Source: Trichopria drosophilae (taxonomy: Eukaryota > Arthropoda > Insecta > Hymenoptera > Diapriidae). Taken from it: a stretch of 64,000 nt of DNA. This document shows positions 9,716-20,343 of the stretch, one piece after another. The notes under the pieces are model-generated. The model was not told where the DNA came from. It did no database searches and saw nothing but the letters and a program-made list of their open reading frames with translations. Within the stretch, counting starts at the first letter, position 1. The number at the start of each line of letters is the position of its first letter. The stretch lies in NCBI GenBank assembly GCA_030407085.1, contig CM059582.1, positions 372,001-436,000 of the forward strand. Reading direction: 5' to 3'. Made by a program: the position numbers and the translations under genes.

Positions 9716-10056
9716 AAGCTCTTCGCCATATGATTTTTATATGAAATATAACTCGTGTCTTGGATAGCTAAGATAGTTGAGTGTTCTTTAGCTCTTTCAA
9801 CAGTTTTAATTATATGACTGTCTAATATCTTTCTTTCAGAAATAGCATCATTTTGGAAAAATCTATAAGCTGCTTTACTTTGATGCCAATCTTCACAAGC
9901 TTGATTTATTGAACGCTCAGGCGATTCAGCAAAACTATTAACTATTTTTAAAAGCCTCTTACTTAATCTTATATCACCAAAATTAACAATCCCAAATTCA
10001 CTTTCTGCCCATTCGCCAGTTGAGGTATTTATATTTCTTTTCATCATATATTCCAT
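9712..10056 (-). pseudogene. IS4-family transposase, N-terminal fragment
   Basis: 114 codons. It has the Tn5-type DNA-binding domain (WAESEFGIVNFGDIRLSKR, then SINQACEDWHQSKAAYRFF) and the first catalytic aspartate in LAIQDTSYI. After SYKNH the reading departs from the family and stops within a few codons, which marks the left edge of the internal deletion. Confidence 0.85.
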
Positions 10057-10145
10057 TTTTAGACCATGGACCTATTTATAATAGAAAGTTGAATTAGTAA
10101 AATAGCAGCTTTTTCTCCACTTTTATATTTATGGGTAATAGTAAG

Positions 10146-10155
10146 GTTCACGAAA
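10146..10155. repeat. Target-site duplication, right copy
   Basis: GTTCACGAAA, the second copy of the 10-bp direct repeat made on insertion of the IS element into comM. Confidence 0.85.
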
Positions 10156-11073
10156 GGGACGAGTTACTTTAAATGTTTCGTTACCGGCTTTTGTTATGCT
10201 AGAGATAATATTAACATCAATCATCTCCTGCTCAGTCAAATCAGGTAATAGCCCTATAAATCGCTTAGCAAGCATTGACTTTCCAGTACCAGGAGGTCCA
10301 ACAAGAAGCATATTGTGTCCACCTGCTGCTGCAATTTCAGCTGCTCTTTTTGCAACAACTTGACCTTTAATATCCTTTATATCTGGAACTGATTTTTTTC
10401 TTTGGGTGCAGCGCTATAGTTAAAAGTTACCGGCTGAATTAATTGCTCACCCTTAAAATGTCTGATAATATCGGTTAATTTCTCTATAGCCAGAATAGAA
10501 ACATTCTTTACCCATGAAGCTTCTACTCCATTTCCCCTTGGGCAAATTACTCCTTTATTTGCCTGTTTTGCATTGATTGCTGTTGGAAGTACTCCTGAGA
10601 TTGGTATGACTCTGCTGTCTAGTGCAAGCTCGCCCATAATTATATAAGACTGAACTTTTTCAACTGGTATCACATTCATTACAACAAGTAATCCAACAGC
10701 AATAGCTAAGTCATAATGACTACCTTCTTTAAGCAAATCCGCAGGAGAAAGATTAACCGTAATCCTTTTTGGAGGTAACAGAAGATTGATTGAATTTAAC
10801 GCTGCTCTGATACGCTCTCTGGATTCTGCAACAGTTTTATCCTGCAGTCCAACAATATTAAAAGCTGGAATACCATTTGCCATGTGAATTTGTGCATTAA
10901 CATTTACTGTGCTGGTTCCCTGAAGTGCAACGGTATTTATGTTTGCAATCATAATATATTATATAAAGTTATTAATATAATATATTGATAAAATAATGAA
11001 GTAAACAGTAGCTGTTAAAAGTGGTTTAATTTAGCAAAAAAAGTGTAGTACTCTATCACTTTGCTGATTTCTT

Positions 11074-11778
11074 ATGTTTATAAGAATAATCGCTTTTCTT
11101 TTGCTATATTCAAGCGCAGTTTTCTGTAGTGATTGTAACTTTAACTTACCATATCGTGGGCTCAGTTGTGATTTGGATCTATCATATAGAAATTTAAGTA
11201 ATATAAAAAAATTATTGAATAACAAAGATAAGTTTGTTGCACTTACGTTTGATGATGGACCGTCTTATAATAAAGCAGGAGATATTATTAATATTCTGGA
11301 GAGCAATGAAACAAAAGCGACATTTTTTGTGCTTGGTGAGCGTATAAATAAAAAAACATCTGAAATAGTCAACAAAATCCATAAAGCAGGTCATGAATTA
11401 GGTAATCATTCTTGGTCGCATAGGAAGTTGACATCACTTTCAAGTGAGGAGCAATTGCAAGAACTGGAAAAGACAAATGTGGCAATTAAAAATGCAACAG
11501 AACAGAATGTAAAATGGTTTCGTCCACCATATGGATGTCACAATGATAATTTGATCGAAAATACTAATCGATTAAATATGTGTTCCATACTATGGACAGT
11601 TGATTCTCTGGACTGGCAAGGCAATAAATCAGAGATTCTGGTTGAAAGAGTTTTAAGCAATGTACATAATGAAGCGATTATATTGTTCCATGATCACGAT
11701 AACAAATCAAATACAGTTGAAGCTTTACCTCAGATTATTAAAATACTAAAAAATGGGGTTATGAGCTTGTTACCTTAA
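11074..11778 (+). CDS. NodB-type polysaccharide deacetylase, C-terminus frameshifted
   Basis: 234 aa, with a hydrophobic N-terminal signal sequence (IIAFLLLYSSAVFC), so exported or membrane-anchored. All NodB catalytic motifs are visible: TFDDGPS (D60, D61), the metal site HELGNHSWSH (H112, H116), RPPYG (150-154), WTVDSLDW and LFHDHD (H206). The reading stops at VMSLLP, but the +1 frame continues from GYELVTLSDWEKR for about 50 codons to 11909. A one-base slip in the A6/G4 run near 11749-11758 has therefore cut off the original tail. The catalytic domain is essentially complete, so activity may survive. Substrate probably peptidoglycan or another N-acetylated glycan. It precedes mrdA. Confidence 0.8.
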   Translation: MFIRIIAFLLLYSSAVFCSDCNFNLPYRGLSCDLDLSYRNLSNIKKLLNNKDKFVALTFDDGPSYNKAGDIINILESNETKATFFVLGERINKKTSEIVNKIHKAGHELGNHSWSHRKLTSLSSEEQLQELEKTNVAIKNATEQNVKWFRPPYGCHNDNLIENTNRLNMCSILWTVDSLDWQGNKSEILVERVLSNVHNEAIILFHDHDNKSNTVEALPQIIKILKNGVMSLLP

Positions 11779-11863
11779 GTGATTGGGAAAAGAGGATTTG
11801 TGATGTGGTGAAAGCTAGAAATATGCCAATAAAAGGAGAAGGAGTGCATTCTAAAGGAATTCT

Positions 11864-13420
11864 ATGTGGACAAAAAACAAGGTCTTCAACCGAAGGGCAT
11901 TCATATTAGGTGGTATTCAGCTTACTATTTCTGCTATTTTTAGTTATAGGTTGTATACTTTACAAGTACGAGATAGACAAAAATATAAAGTGCTATCCAA
12001 TAATAATAGGATAAAAGTTGTTACTATTGTGCCTAAACGAGGCAGGATTTTGGATAGGAATAGCGTTGAACTCGCAGTAAACAAAATTTCGTATATTGTT
12101 TTATTTGATGGGCAAAAAACCTTTACTAGGGAAGTTGATTTGCAGATGTTATCAGAAATTAAACCTGATACAACAAAATCATCAGATACAAAAATAACTG
12201 CTCTTTATAAACGTTATTATCCGTTTGGTTCGATATGTTCTCATATAATCGGATATACAAAAAAACAGCAAGACATAAATGAAGCAGGGGTTAGTGGAAT
12301 TGAATATACATATGATCATGTATTAAAAGGCAAGACCGGAAAATCTGAGCAGGAAATAAATTCTAAGAAGCGTATCATGAGAGAGTTATCTAGCATACCG
12401 CAGCAAGATGGACAAGATATACAGCTGACAATTGATGTTGATTTACAGAAGAAAATTGCAGAGATATTCAAAGACCACCAAGGTTCCACAGTGGTAATTG
12501 ATGTAAATAACGGAGAAATTTTAGCATTATATAATTCACCTTCTTACGATAATAATCTTTTCACTAGCAGATTATCAAATGAAACTTGGAAAATTTTAAA
12601 CAATCCTTCATTACCGCTTGTAAACCGTGCATTATCATATCAAATTCCACCTGGTTCAATATTTAAAATAATAGATGCGCTTGCAGGTTTAAAAGATGGA
12701 ATAATAACACCAGAAGAAAAGTTCTCGTGTAGGGGCTATATGAAAATAGGTGAACGAAAATTTCGTTGCCTAAAAAGCAAAGTCCATGGATATGTATCTT
12801 TAAACGAGGCAATGGCCTTCTCATGCAACACTTACTTTTATAATATAGGAAAAAAAATAAATGTAGATTCTCTACTAGAAATGGCTAGCAAATTTGGTAT
12901 AGGAAGTGGACCATTAATTGGAATGTTTAAGGAAGAAGCTCCGGGATTGTTGCCTGATGTGGATTGGCGTGCACGCAAGCTATATTCAGAGTGGTATTTA
13001 GGTGATACCATTAACTTAGTTATAGGACAAGGGTATTTACTTACAACGCCATTACAGCTTGCGGTTCTTGCAGCAAGGGTTGCAACAGGAAAGGAGGTAA
13101 TTCCCCACATTGAGATGAGTAAACCAGGGCAAGACTTTCTTGATATTGATGTGAATCATGAGCATCTTAGTGTGGTTCGAAAAGCTATGTTTGACGTGGT
13201 GAATTCTAACTATAGAAAAGGACTAAGCAGTATACAAATTGCTGGCAAAACCGGTACACCAGAGATAAACTCTAAAGGTGAAAGTCATAAATTGTTTATC
13301 GCTTATGGCCCCTACCATGATCCGCGCTATGCAATCTCAGTGTTTATAGAACATGGCAAAACTCCACGCCAAGATGTTGCAATTGCTAGTGAGATATTGC
13401 AATATATGCTTGAAAAATGA
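11864..13420 (+). CDS. mrdA: Penicillin-binding protein 2 (transpeptidase)
   Basis: 518 aa, a reduced PBP2-type monofunctional D,D-transpeptidase. One N-terminal membrane anchor (AFILGGIQLTISAIFSY) is followed by the pedestal region with KRGRILDRNSVELA and RYYPFGSICSHIIGYT. The transpeptidase active site has S-x-x-K as SIFK (S265, K268), S-x-N as SCN (320-322) and KTG (462-464), all intact. The segment RCLKSKVHGYVSLNEAMAFSCNTYFYN is PBP2-like rather than FtsI-like. It crosslinks peptidoglycan or a lipid II-derived polymer at the cell surface. It overlaps the displaced tail frame of the deacetylase. Confidence 0.92.
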   Translation: MWTKNKVFNRRAFILGGIQLTISAIFSYRLYTLQVRDRQKYKVLSNNNRIKVVTIVPKRGRILDRNSVELAVNKISYIVLFDGQKTFTREVDLQMLSEIKPDTTKSSDTKITALYKRYYPFGSICSHIIGYTKKQQDINEAGVSGIEYTYDHVLKGKTGKSEQEINSKKRIMRELSSIPQQDGQDIQLTIDVDLQKKIAEIFKDHQGSTVVIDVNNGEILALYNSPSYDNNLFTSRLSNETWKILNNPSLPLVNRALSYQIPPGSIFKIIDALAGLKDGIITPEEKFSCRGYMKIGERKFRCLKSKVHGYVSLNEAMAFSCNTYFYNIGKKINVDSLLEMASKFGIGSGPLIGMFKEEAPGLLPDVDWRARKLYSEWYLGDTINLVIGQGYLLTTPLQLAVLAARVATGKEVIPHIEMSKPGQDFLDIDVNHEHLSVVRKAMFDVVNSNYRKGLSSIQIAGKTGTPEINSKGESHKLFIAYGPYHDPRYAISVFIEHGKTPRQDVAIASEILQYMLEK

Positions 13421-13519
13421 ACTTATGAAATTGCCATATATGTTGCTTGTAATTTATATATTCAAATCAGAGCTTTGAGGTTAAAAAAAAGAAACGAAAA
13501 TTGCATAAACCTTTTCAAT

Positions 13520-15976
13520 TTAGTGCTTTAATGTTTCTAACGCAGAGAAGGTACTATCTTTATTTTCTATGGAGGAAGGTAGACTATTTTGACTATCACC
13601 ATCAATTGAAGTAATAGGGCGGGTTAAAGCAATTTTTATAACTTCATCAATATTCTTAACAAAAATTACGTTGATCCCTTCTTTAATATTTGCGGGAATC
13701 TCCTCCATGTCTTTCTCATTTTCACTTGGTATAATCACAGTTTTGATTGATCCTCTTAGCGCAGCAAGCAATTTTTCTCTCAAGCCCCCGATAGCCAAAA
13801 CTCTACCGCGCAATGTTACTTCGCCTGTCATAGCAACACTTTTGTTAACTGATATATTTGTCATGAGAGAAACAATAGACGTACATACTGCACTGCCAGC
13901 AGAGGGACCATCTTTTGGCACAGCACCTTCAGGTACATGCAAATGTATATCATTATTTTGGAATTTTTTGGGCTTTATACCGAAAAACAAACAATTTGAT
14001 CGCACATAACTATACGCAGCTTTTATAGACTCTTGCATAACTTCTCCAAGCTTTCCTGTATATTTTATCTCCCCCTTGCCAGGAATTAGGACTGACTCTA
14101 TCATCAAAATATCACCACCTGTTTCAGTATAGGCAAGACCAGTTACTATCCCTACCAAACTCTCATTTTCTGCAATGCCAAAGGTATACTTACGTACCCC
14201 TAGATAATCTTGTAAATTACCAGTCTCTACGGATATTTTCTTATTTTTATCAGTTAATATTGCTTTAACTGCCTTTCTCATGAGTTTTGCAAGTTCTCTT
14301 TCCATGCTTCGCACGCCGCTTTCACGTGTATATAAACGTATCAACTTGTATAATGCTTTATTGGTTATTTCCCACTCCTCCTGATGCAAACCATGCTCTT
14401 TTTTTAATTTTGGAATAAGGTGATGTGTAGCAATACTGACCTTCTCGTCTTCGGTATACCCAGATAATTGTATAATTTCCATCCTATCACGCAAAGGATG
14501 CGGTAAATTCAAGCTATTTGCTGTGGTTACAAACATTACACTTGAAAGATCAAACTCAACTTCCAAGTAATGATCTGTAAAATGTTTATTGTGCTCAGTA
14601 TCCAAAACCTCAAGTAATGCAGATGCAGGATCACCACGCGAATCAGAACCCATCTTATCTATTTCATCAAGCAGGAAAAGCGGGTTGCATGAATTAGCTT
14701 TTTTCATGTGTTGAATGATTTTACCAGGCATTGAGCCAATATAAGTTTTTCTGTGTCCTCGTATTTCAGACTCATCACGTATACCACCAAGAGATATGCG
14801 AACAAAATCTCTTCCTACTGCTTTTGCCATAGACTTAGCTAAAGAAGTTTTACCAACACCAGGTGGTCCAACTAAGCAAAGTATAGGACCCTTTATCTCT
14901 TTTACTCTCTTTAATACTGCTAAAAATTCTATTATTCTATCTTTTACTTTCTCTATGCCATAATGATTTTTATCTAAGATTTTTTTAGCCGCATTTAAGT
15001 TAATTTTTGCAGCTTTGTACTTTCCCCATGGCAAATCAAGTAACCAATGCAAGTAACTAGATATAACTGTTGCTTCAGGAGAAATGGGATTCATTTTCTT
15101 ATATCTCTTTAAGTCAGTTATGGCTTTCTCTTTTGCTTCCTCAGAAAGCTTTGTTTCATTTATCTTTTTTTCAAATTCATTGAGTATATTCCCTTCATCT
15201 CCATTTTCAAACTCACCTAATTCTTTCTGTATAGCTTTTAATTGCTCATTAAGGTAGTAAACTTTTTGAGTACTTTCAACCTGTGATTTAATTGTCTTAT
15301 ACAAGCGGTTTTGTGCACTCAAAATACTTATTTCTCTCTCAATAAGAGCAAAAACTTTTTTTAAACGCTCTTTTGGGTCATAAACTTCAAGTATGTTTTG
15401 CTTATCTGATACCTTTATATTTAAGTGCGAAGCTATCATATCTACAATTTGATTAACCTCTTTAACTTGATCAATGGGGTCAATAATAATCTCGGGTCGA
15501 CTTTTCTTGCTTAGTTTACACCAATTGTCGAATGCATCTATAACAGAACGCCTTAAAGCTTCTAAATCAATATTACCTTCATTTTCTCCATACTCATAAT
15601 GACCATCCAACGCTACTCTGGCCTGTAACAAAGTGTGAGAGCTAATATATTCTATAACTCTTCCCCTTCTTACCCCATGAATCATGACTTTTACTGCATT
15701 GTCAGGCAGTTTTATTAATGGTTGTATAATGTTTGCTAACACGCCTACTTCATAAAGATTCTCTGGCTCTGGATTATCAATAGAACCATCTTTTTGTGCT
15801 ATGAGAAAAATCTCGTTTTGGTGACTGCTGCTACTTATTGCATACTCTAGTGCATGAACAGATTTTTCTCTACCTACGAATAAAGGCAACATTATATTTG
15901 GAAAAATTACTACATCTCTTAGAGGTAATACTGGTAATACAGTAGAATTAAAATTTACAGCACGTCCAATACTCAT
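13520..15976 (-). CDS. lon: ATP-dependent protease Lon
   Basis: 818 aa, full length. The N-terminal LAN domain begins VLPVLPLRDVVIFPNIMLPL. A coiled linker follows, then the AAA+ module with Walker A GPPGVGKTSLAKS and Walker B FLLDEIDKM. The protease domain has the catalytic Ser in PKDGPSAGSAV and the catalytic Lys in GGLREKLLAALRG. It degrades damaged and regulatory proteins in the cytosol. It is the last gene of the tig-clpP-clpX-lon cluster, 15 bp after clpX. Confidence 0.98.
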   Translation of the reverse strand: MSIGRAVNFNSTVLPVLPLRDVVIFPNIMLPLFVGREKSVHALEYAISSSSHQNEIFLIAQKDGSIDNPEPENLYEVGVLANIIQPLIKLPDNAVKVMIHGVRRGRVIEYISSHTLLQARVALDGHYEYGENEGNIDLEALRRSVIDAFDNWCKLSKKSRPEIIIDPIDQVKEVNQIVDMIASHLNIKVSDKQNILEVYDPKERLKKVFALIEREISILSAQNRLYKTIKSQVESTQKVYYLNEQLKAIQKELGEFENGDEGNILNEFEKKINETKLSEEAKEKAITDLKRYKKMNPISPEATVISSYLHWLLDLPWGKYKAAKINLNAAKKILDKNHYGIEKVKDRIIEFLAVLKRVKEIKGPILCLVGPPGVGKTSLAKSMAKAVGRDFVRISLGGIRDESEIRGHRKTYIGSMPGKIIQHMKKANSCNPLFLLDEIDKMGSDSRGDPASALLEVLDTEHNKHFTDHYLEVEFDLSSVMFVTTANSLNLPHPLRDRMEIIQLSGYTEDEKVSIATHHLIPKLKKEHGLHQEEWEITNKALYKLIRLYTRESGVRSMERELAKLMRKAVKAILTDKNKKISVETGNLQDYLGVRKYTFGIAENESLVGIVTGLAYTETGGDILMIESVLIPGKGEIKYTGKLGEVMQESIKAAYSYVRSNCLFFGIKPKKFQNNDIHLHVPEGAVPKDGPSAGSAVCTSIVSLMTNISVNKSVAMTGEVTLRGRVLAIGGLREKLLAALRGSIKTVIIPSENEKDMEEIPANIKEGINVIFVKNIDEVIKIALTRPITSIDGDSQNSLPSSIENKDSTFSALETLKH

Positions 15977-15991
15977 AATATATGCCTCAAA

Positions 15992-17269
15992 TTAATCATT
16001 AACCGTTATAACACTACCCTTATTATTATGATTAATCGTCGCTTTGCCTAATTCTACCATTTTCTTAGTAACCGTTATAGTGCTACCTTCAAAACCTCCG
16101 TTGCCGGATATATACATAACATCAAGCAAAAGTGACCCTAAGATAGTACGTAATATTCTTGCACCTATTTTATAGCTCATAGCTTTTTTAGCAATAGCTG
16201 ATATTGCTTCATCTGAAAACTCAAGGGTTACTTTGCTAAATGCAAGTAATGCTTTATATTGTTTTATTAGCGCATTTCTTGGTTCCGTTAACACATGTAT
16301 TAAATCCTCATGATTCAGCTCATCTAAAACAGCAATTATCGGAACCCGTCCTACAAATTCGGGTATCAAACCGAATTTGATTAAGTCCTCAGGTTGAACA
16401 TCGCGTAAAGCATTTTTTTTCTTTTGTGCTTTAGACTGACTTATATCCGCTCCAAAGCCAACTGATATTTCCTTTTTTCTTGCCTCAATAATTTTATTGA
16501 GGCCTTCAAAAGCTCCTCCACAAATAAATAGTATGTTACTAGTGTCTACTTGTATAAACTCTTGTTGCGGGTGTTTTCGCCCTCCTTGTGGAGGAACATA
16601 AGCAACCGTACCTTCCATGATTTTTAGTAGAGCTTGTTGGACCCCTTCACCTGAAACATCACGGGTTATTGAAGCGCTTTCAGACTTTCTTGTGATCTTG
16701 TCTATTTCATCGATAAACACTATACCATGCTGTGCCTTTGCAACATCATAATTTGCAGCTTGTAATAGACGTGATAACACGCTTTCTACATCATCACCTA
16801 CATAACCTGCTTCAGTCAAGGTTGTTGCATCAGCCATAGCAAATGGTACATCTGAAACTTTAGCAAGTGTTTTTGCTAGCAAAGTCTTACCAGAACCCGT
16901 AGGGCCAATAAGCATTATATTTGACTTCTCGATTTCAATGTCACTTATAGAATGAAGTTGCACCATGGATTGACAATGATTATACATAGCTACAGATAAA
17001 ACATGTTGCGCATGTTCCTGACCTACAACATGCTTGCTAAGAAAATTTTTTATATCTTCAGGTTTCTTTAGTGATAGTTTCATATCAGATACATGATCTG
17101 AGTTAAAAGCCCTCTCTTTCTTTTGACTTATTGCTTTATGGGATAACTCTATGCATTCATTACAAATGAACACCTTTAAACCATCTGAAGAGTTAGTAAT
17201 CAATTTATCTACTTCGTTTTGTGCCTTGTTACAAAAAGAACAGTAGTGTAAATCATTATTGTTATCCAT
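15992..17269 (-). CDS. clpX: ClpX, ATPase subunit of ClpXP
   Basis: 425 aa. The N-terminal C4 zinc finger uses CSFC and CNEC. The AAA+ core has Walker [11 protein letters not shown], Walker B IVFIDEID and the sensor region [10 protein letters not shown]. It unfolds tagged substrates and feeds them to ClpP. The IGF-type ClpP loop appears as VGFGAD. Its ATG overlaps the clpP stop by one base, so translation is coupled. In Caulobacter ClpXP degrades CtrA; whether that applies here is inference. Confidence 0.97.
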   Translation of the reverse strand: MDNNNDLHYCSFCNKAQNEVDKLITNSSDGLKVFICNECIELSHKAISQKKERAFNSDHVSDMKLSLKKPEDIKNFLSKHVVGQEHAQHVLSVAMYNHCQSMVQLHSISDIEIEKSNIMLIGPTGSGKTLLAKTLAKVSDVPFAMADATTLTEAGYVGDDVESVLSRLLQAANYDVAKAQHGIVFIDEIDKITRKSESASITRDVSGEGVQQALLKIMEGTVAYVPPQGGRKHPQQEFIQVDTSNILFICGGAFEGLNKIIEARKKEISVGFGADISQSKAQKKKNALRDVQPEDLIKFGLIPEFVGRVPIIAVLDELNHEDLIHVLTEPRNALIKQYKALLAFSKVTLEFSDEAISAIAKKAMSYKIGARILRTILGSLLLDVMYISGNGGFEGSTITVTKKMVELGKATINHNNKGSVITVND

Positions 17270-17910
17270 TAAACTACCTTTTGTTTAACTTTAATACTTT
17301 CAATCTTCATATCTTTACGCTCAGCTATTACTCTGTCAATTAAGCCAATTTTCATTGCTTCTTCAGGATCCATGAATTTATCTCTTTCCATCATTTTTTC
17401 AATTTTCTTCAGTGAATTTCCAGTATGTTTTTCATAAATTTGATTTAGTTTTTTCTTAACTCGCAAAATTTCATTAGCATGTATTTCTATATCAGTTGCT
17501 TGCCCATGATAACCACCAGATGGCTGATGTATCATAATTCTTGAATGAGGTAGCGAGTGACGTTTACCCTCCGCACCAGCTGTAAGCAACAAAGAACCCA
17601 TAGATGCAGCTTGACCTATACACAAAGTTGAAACGTCTGGATTTATATACTGCATTGTATCGTAGATCGACAAACCAGCAGTTACAACACCACCTGGTGA
17701 GTTAATATACATACAAATGTCTTTATCGGGATTTTCCGATTCTAAAAATAAAAGCTGTGCTACTATTACGCTGGCCATGTTGTCTTCAATAGGGCCAGTT
17801 ACGAAAATTATTCTTTCTTTTACTAGCCTTGAATATATGTCATAAGCCCGCTCACCGCGACTAGTTTGTTCAACTACAATTGGTATAAGAGTCATACCTT
17901 TTCCTATCAA
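17269..17910 (-). CDS. clpP: ClpP, proteolytic subunit of ClpXP
   Basis: 213 aa serine peptidase that forms tetradecameric chambers. The catalytic triad is visible: S103 in GQAASMGS, H128 in MIHQPSGG and D177 in [12 protein letters not shown]. The N-terminal gate segment is [17 protein letters not shown]. The start overlaps the tig stop by 4 bp and the stop overlaps the clpX start by one base, so the operon is tightly packed. Confidence 0.97.
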   Translation of the reverse strand: MIGKGMTLIPIVVEQTSRGERAYDIYSRLVKERIIFVTGPIEDNMASVIVAQLLFLESENPDKDICMYINSPGGVVTAGLSIYDTMQYINPDVSTLCIGQAASMGSLLLTAGAEGKRHSLPHSRIMIHQPSGGYHGQATDIEIHANEILRVKKKLNQIYEKHTGNSLKKIEKMMERDKFMDPEEAMKIGLIDRVIAERKDMKIESIKVKQKVV

Positions 17911-19250
17911 ATATTATCAAATAATTCCTTTAATTCTTTCACAGAAACAATCTGTTCTTCTTTGCTAGCTTTTTCTATCATATAATCTGTCACTTTATAC
18001 TCAAGCGCTTGCCCTCTAACTAATTCCTGAAATTGTCCGTCTGATTTAAAATGTTTAAATACTCTGTCAAATGATATATCTTTACTGACATATTGATTTA
18101 CAATAACATTCATAATATCACTTTGAGTTAATGATATTTCATATTCTTTACTGAACTCCATAAATAGCATTGCAAGCTTTACACGTCTTTCAGCTTCTTT
18201 ACAAGAATCATCTTTAGCATTCAACTCTCTTTCCACTCTCTGCTGTTCCTGTTTTACTACCTCTATAGGCAAATCAAAACTATAACTAGCATCCAAACAA
18301 TCAAATAGCTCTTTCTTAATTAAGAGATCTCCCATTTCTTTACACTGATTATCAATTACTTCTTTTACATGATTTATTAGCGAAGAATGATCTTCAAAAC
18401 CAACTCTCCTAGCTATTTCATTATCACTTTGCAAATCTTCGGCAATCTGAATATCATTAACTCGAACAGAAAAAGCAGCCTCCTGCCCCGCAAGGGAAAT
18501 TACCTGGTAATCTTCAGGAAATCTCAACTTAAAGCTTTTTGTTTCCCCTTTTTTCATGCCAATTAATTGATCTTCAAAACCATTTATAAATGTTCCAGAT
18601 CCTAAATTAACAGTAAAATTTTTGCCACTTCCACCTTGAAAGAGCTTATTTCTAATTCGCCCTTCAAAGTCAATTATCAGTTTATCCTCTTTTTTTGCTT
18701 GATAAGAAGCATCATCAACAGAGACGAAGTTAGGAAACTTTGTTTTTATAGAATCAATAAATTCTTTTATGTCTCCCTCTTTGATTTTTGCCTTAACCTT
18801 CTTCAAATTTATTTTATCAAGATCTATTACTGGCACTTTTGGCATCGATTCAAAAGATAATTTGTACAGAAAGTCGCCTTTTTTATCCTTTTTATCCAGG
18901 TTTGGTAATGATATAATATCAACCTTAGGATGAATATGAGACTTAACTTCGATTTTTTTCATTAAATCACTTGAGCAATAGTCAATCGTATCTTTTATCA
19001 CATATTCCAAAGCTTCGTTTTTATAATTTGTAACAACAAGATCGTAAGGCATCTTTCCGGATCTAAATCCAGGCAATTTTGCACCCTTCGCTATTTCTTG
19101 TAATCTAGAGTTTATCTTTTGTTCTATATAATCACTACTAACTGTGATTTCATACTCATACTTTAGTTTATCTACACTAAGTTCTTTATAGGTATATATA
19201 TTACTTAATGTATCTGCCTCGACTGCATTTTGACTTATATTACTAGACAT
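17907..19250 (-). CDS. tig: Trigger factor (ribosome-associated chaperone)
   Basis: 447 aa. The N-terminal ribosome-binding domain has the signature loop [12 protein letters not shown]. The PPIase domain carries [12 protein letters not shown] and [17 protein letters not shown] long helical C-terminal arm domain follows. It binds nascent chains at the exit tunnel and catalyses prolyl isomerisation. It is the first gene of the tig-clpP-clpX-lon cluster, so the promoter lies within about 150 bp upstream, in DNA shared with the tRNA-Leu region. Confidence 0.95.
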   Translation of the reverse strand: MSSNISQNAVEADTLSNIYTYKELSVDKLKYEYEITVSSDYIEQKINSRLQEIAKGAKLPGFRSGKMPYDLVVTNYKNEALEYVIKDTIDYCSSDLMKKIEVKSHIHPKVDIISLPNLDKKDKKGDFLYKLSFESMPKVPVIDLDKINLKKVKAKIKEGDIKEFIDSIKTKFPNFVSVDDASYQAKKEDKLIIDFEGRIRNKLFQGGSGKNFTVNLGSGTFINGFEDQLIGMKKGETKSFKLRFPEDYQVISLAGQEAAFSVRVNDIQIAEDLQSDNEIARRVGFEDHSSLINHVKEVIDNQCKEMGDLLIKKELFDCLDASYSFDLPIEVVKQEQQRVERELNAKDDSCKEAERRVKLAMLFMEFSKEYEISLTQSDIMNVIVNQYVSKDISFDRVFKHFKSDGQFQELVRGQALEYKVTDYMIEKASKEEQIVSVKELKELFDNI

Positions 19251-19406
19251 TACAACCTATTATCAATATTTTGTTTATGTTTTAATAAAGCCATTTTACC
19301 AGAATTTAAGTTAAATACAATCCTTAAGAACAGGTTCTTATACAAGCAAAAGTGTACTTAGTGATTATAAATTTTCTCTTAAAACCTGAGTTACATGACT
19401 TTAAGT

Positions 19407-19487
19407 GCGGATAGAGGGACTTGAACCCCCACGAGCAAGCTCACCAGGACCTAAACCTGGCGCGTCTACCAATTTCGCCATATCCGC
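19407..19487 (-). tRNA. tRNA-Leu(UAG)
   Basis: 81 nt on the minus strand. The acceptor stem GCGGATA pairs with TATCCGC. The D-loop is class II-like, the anticodon stem is CCAGG/CCTGG with loop TTTAGGT (anticodon TAG), the variable arm is extended as expected for leucine, and the T-arm is GGGGGTTCAAGTCCCTC. The remaining DNA between tig and the BON gene (19,251-19,743) shows no gene. Confidence 0.96.
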
Positions 19488-19743
19488 AAGAACCCTTCAT
19501 TAACTTATAGGTAACCACTTCTGTCATCTTATGCAATTTAAAGATTAGATTTTAGTACCACAGACTGAACTTGTAATACTGGTTAACTCCACTATGAATC
19601 TAAGCCTGAATTGCTTTAACTAACATTATTAAGATAAGTACTGTCTTAGAAATATTCAAGGCTTATTCAATTTATAGTATTTACACAATAAAAAAAGCTT
19701 ATTAATATTCTTTAATTAAAGCTCTAAACTCTGGAAATTAATA

Positions 19744-20343
19744 ATGAGATTAATAGCAAGCTTCTTACTCGCAATTTTTCTGATTACACAGAGTGGCTGT
19801 ACGACTCTTGTGAGTGGTATAGTGGTAACAGCAACTGCAGCGGCTACAGCAATAACAATGCAAGATAAATCCTTGGGGAACATTATTGATGATACAACTA
19901 TAGTAATAAGAATCAATAAGGGACTCTTAAAACACGGACTGTTTTCATCTATAAAAGTTAAAGTGAGTGAAGGAAGAGTATTACTCATTGGAAGTGTTGA
20001 TAATCATGAAAAGCAACTCACAGCAGAGAAAATAGCTTGGCAGCAAAAAGAGATTAAAGAAGTGATAAATGAAATAAGAGTCACACCAATTAAAATGGCT
20101 TCTATGCTAGATGTTACTGTAGATGGTATGATAACAGCAGAGATAAGCACGAGGCTTCTGGGAAAAAGAAATATTAAATCAATTAATTATAGCGTTAATA
20201 CAGTTGATAGAGTCGTTTATTTGATGGGTATAGCTCAAAATAAGGTGGAATTAAAGGCTGTAATAGCAATTGCAAGAGAAGTAAAAGGAGTAAAACAAGT
20301 TGTAAGCTATGTGAGATATAGACATAGCAAATTGCGTCATTGA
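19744..20343 (+). CDS. BON-domain lipoprotein (OsmY/DolP-like)
   Basis: 199 aa. The signal sequence MRLIASFLLAIFLITQSGC has a lipobox-like end (QSGC, Cys19), which suggests a lipid-anchored envelope protein. Two BON domains follow, roughly residues 55-115 (INKGLLKHGLFSSIKVKVSEGRVLLIGSV) and 125-195 (SINYSVNTVDRVVYLMGIAQN), each with the conserved glycine after the second strand. BON domains bind phospholipid; DolP maintains outer-membrane integrity. The family assignment is good and the specific role is inferred. Confidence 0.85.
   Translation: MRLIASFLLAIFLITQSGCTTLVSGIVVTATAAATAITMQDKSLGNIIDDTTIVIRINKGLLKHGLFSSIKVKVSEGRVLLIGSVDNHEKQLTAEKIAWQQKEIKEVINEIRVTPIKMASMLDVTVDGMITAEISTRLLGKRNIKSINYSVNTVDRVVYLMGIAQNKVELKAVIAIAREVKGVKQVVSYVRYRHSKLRH

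Larger units (their letters stand above)
9217..10145 (-). mobile_element. IS4-family element, internally deleted, inserted in comM
   Basis: 929-bp element. Imperfect terminal inverted repeats are cttactattacccacaagta at the left and, inverted, cttactattacccataaata at the right. It is bounded by a 10-bp direct repeat (GTTCACGAAA) cut from comM coding sequence. It carries two transposase pieces on the minus strand that meet at about 9713: the N-terminal DNA-binding part and the C-terminal part. About 150 or more residues between them are missing compared with Tn5/IS4-type transposases, so the copy cannot move without help in trans. Confidence 0.88.
8503..10952 (-). pseudogene. comM: comM / YifB-family AAA+ ATPase, triply disrupted
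   Basis: Remains of a ComM/YifB Mg-chelatase-like ATPase, which in competent bacteria promotes branch migration during DNA uptake and recombination. Reading down the minus strand: an intact N-terminal domain from 10952; a frameshift near 10390, where a run of seven A replaces the eight needed to continue into [19 protein letters not shown]; the Walker A segment [11 protein letters not shown]; an insertion sequence (9217-10145) splitting the FREPHHS motif; then a TAA at about 9064 where the family has Gln (DSLRQPLEDRKV). The C-terminal part from MNPCRCGYLGD is otherwise clean. Removing the IS and one repeat copy and adding one A gives exactly 504 codons, the usual family size, so no further indels are present. 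Confidence 0.93.
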
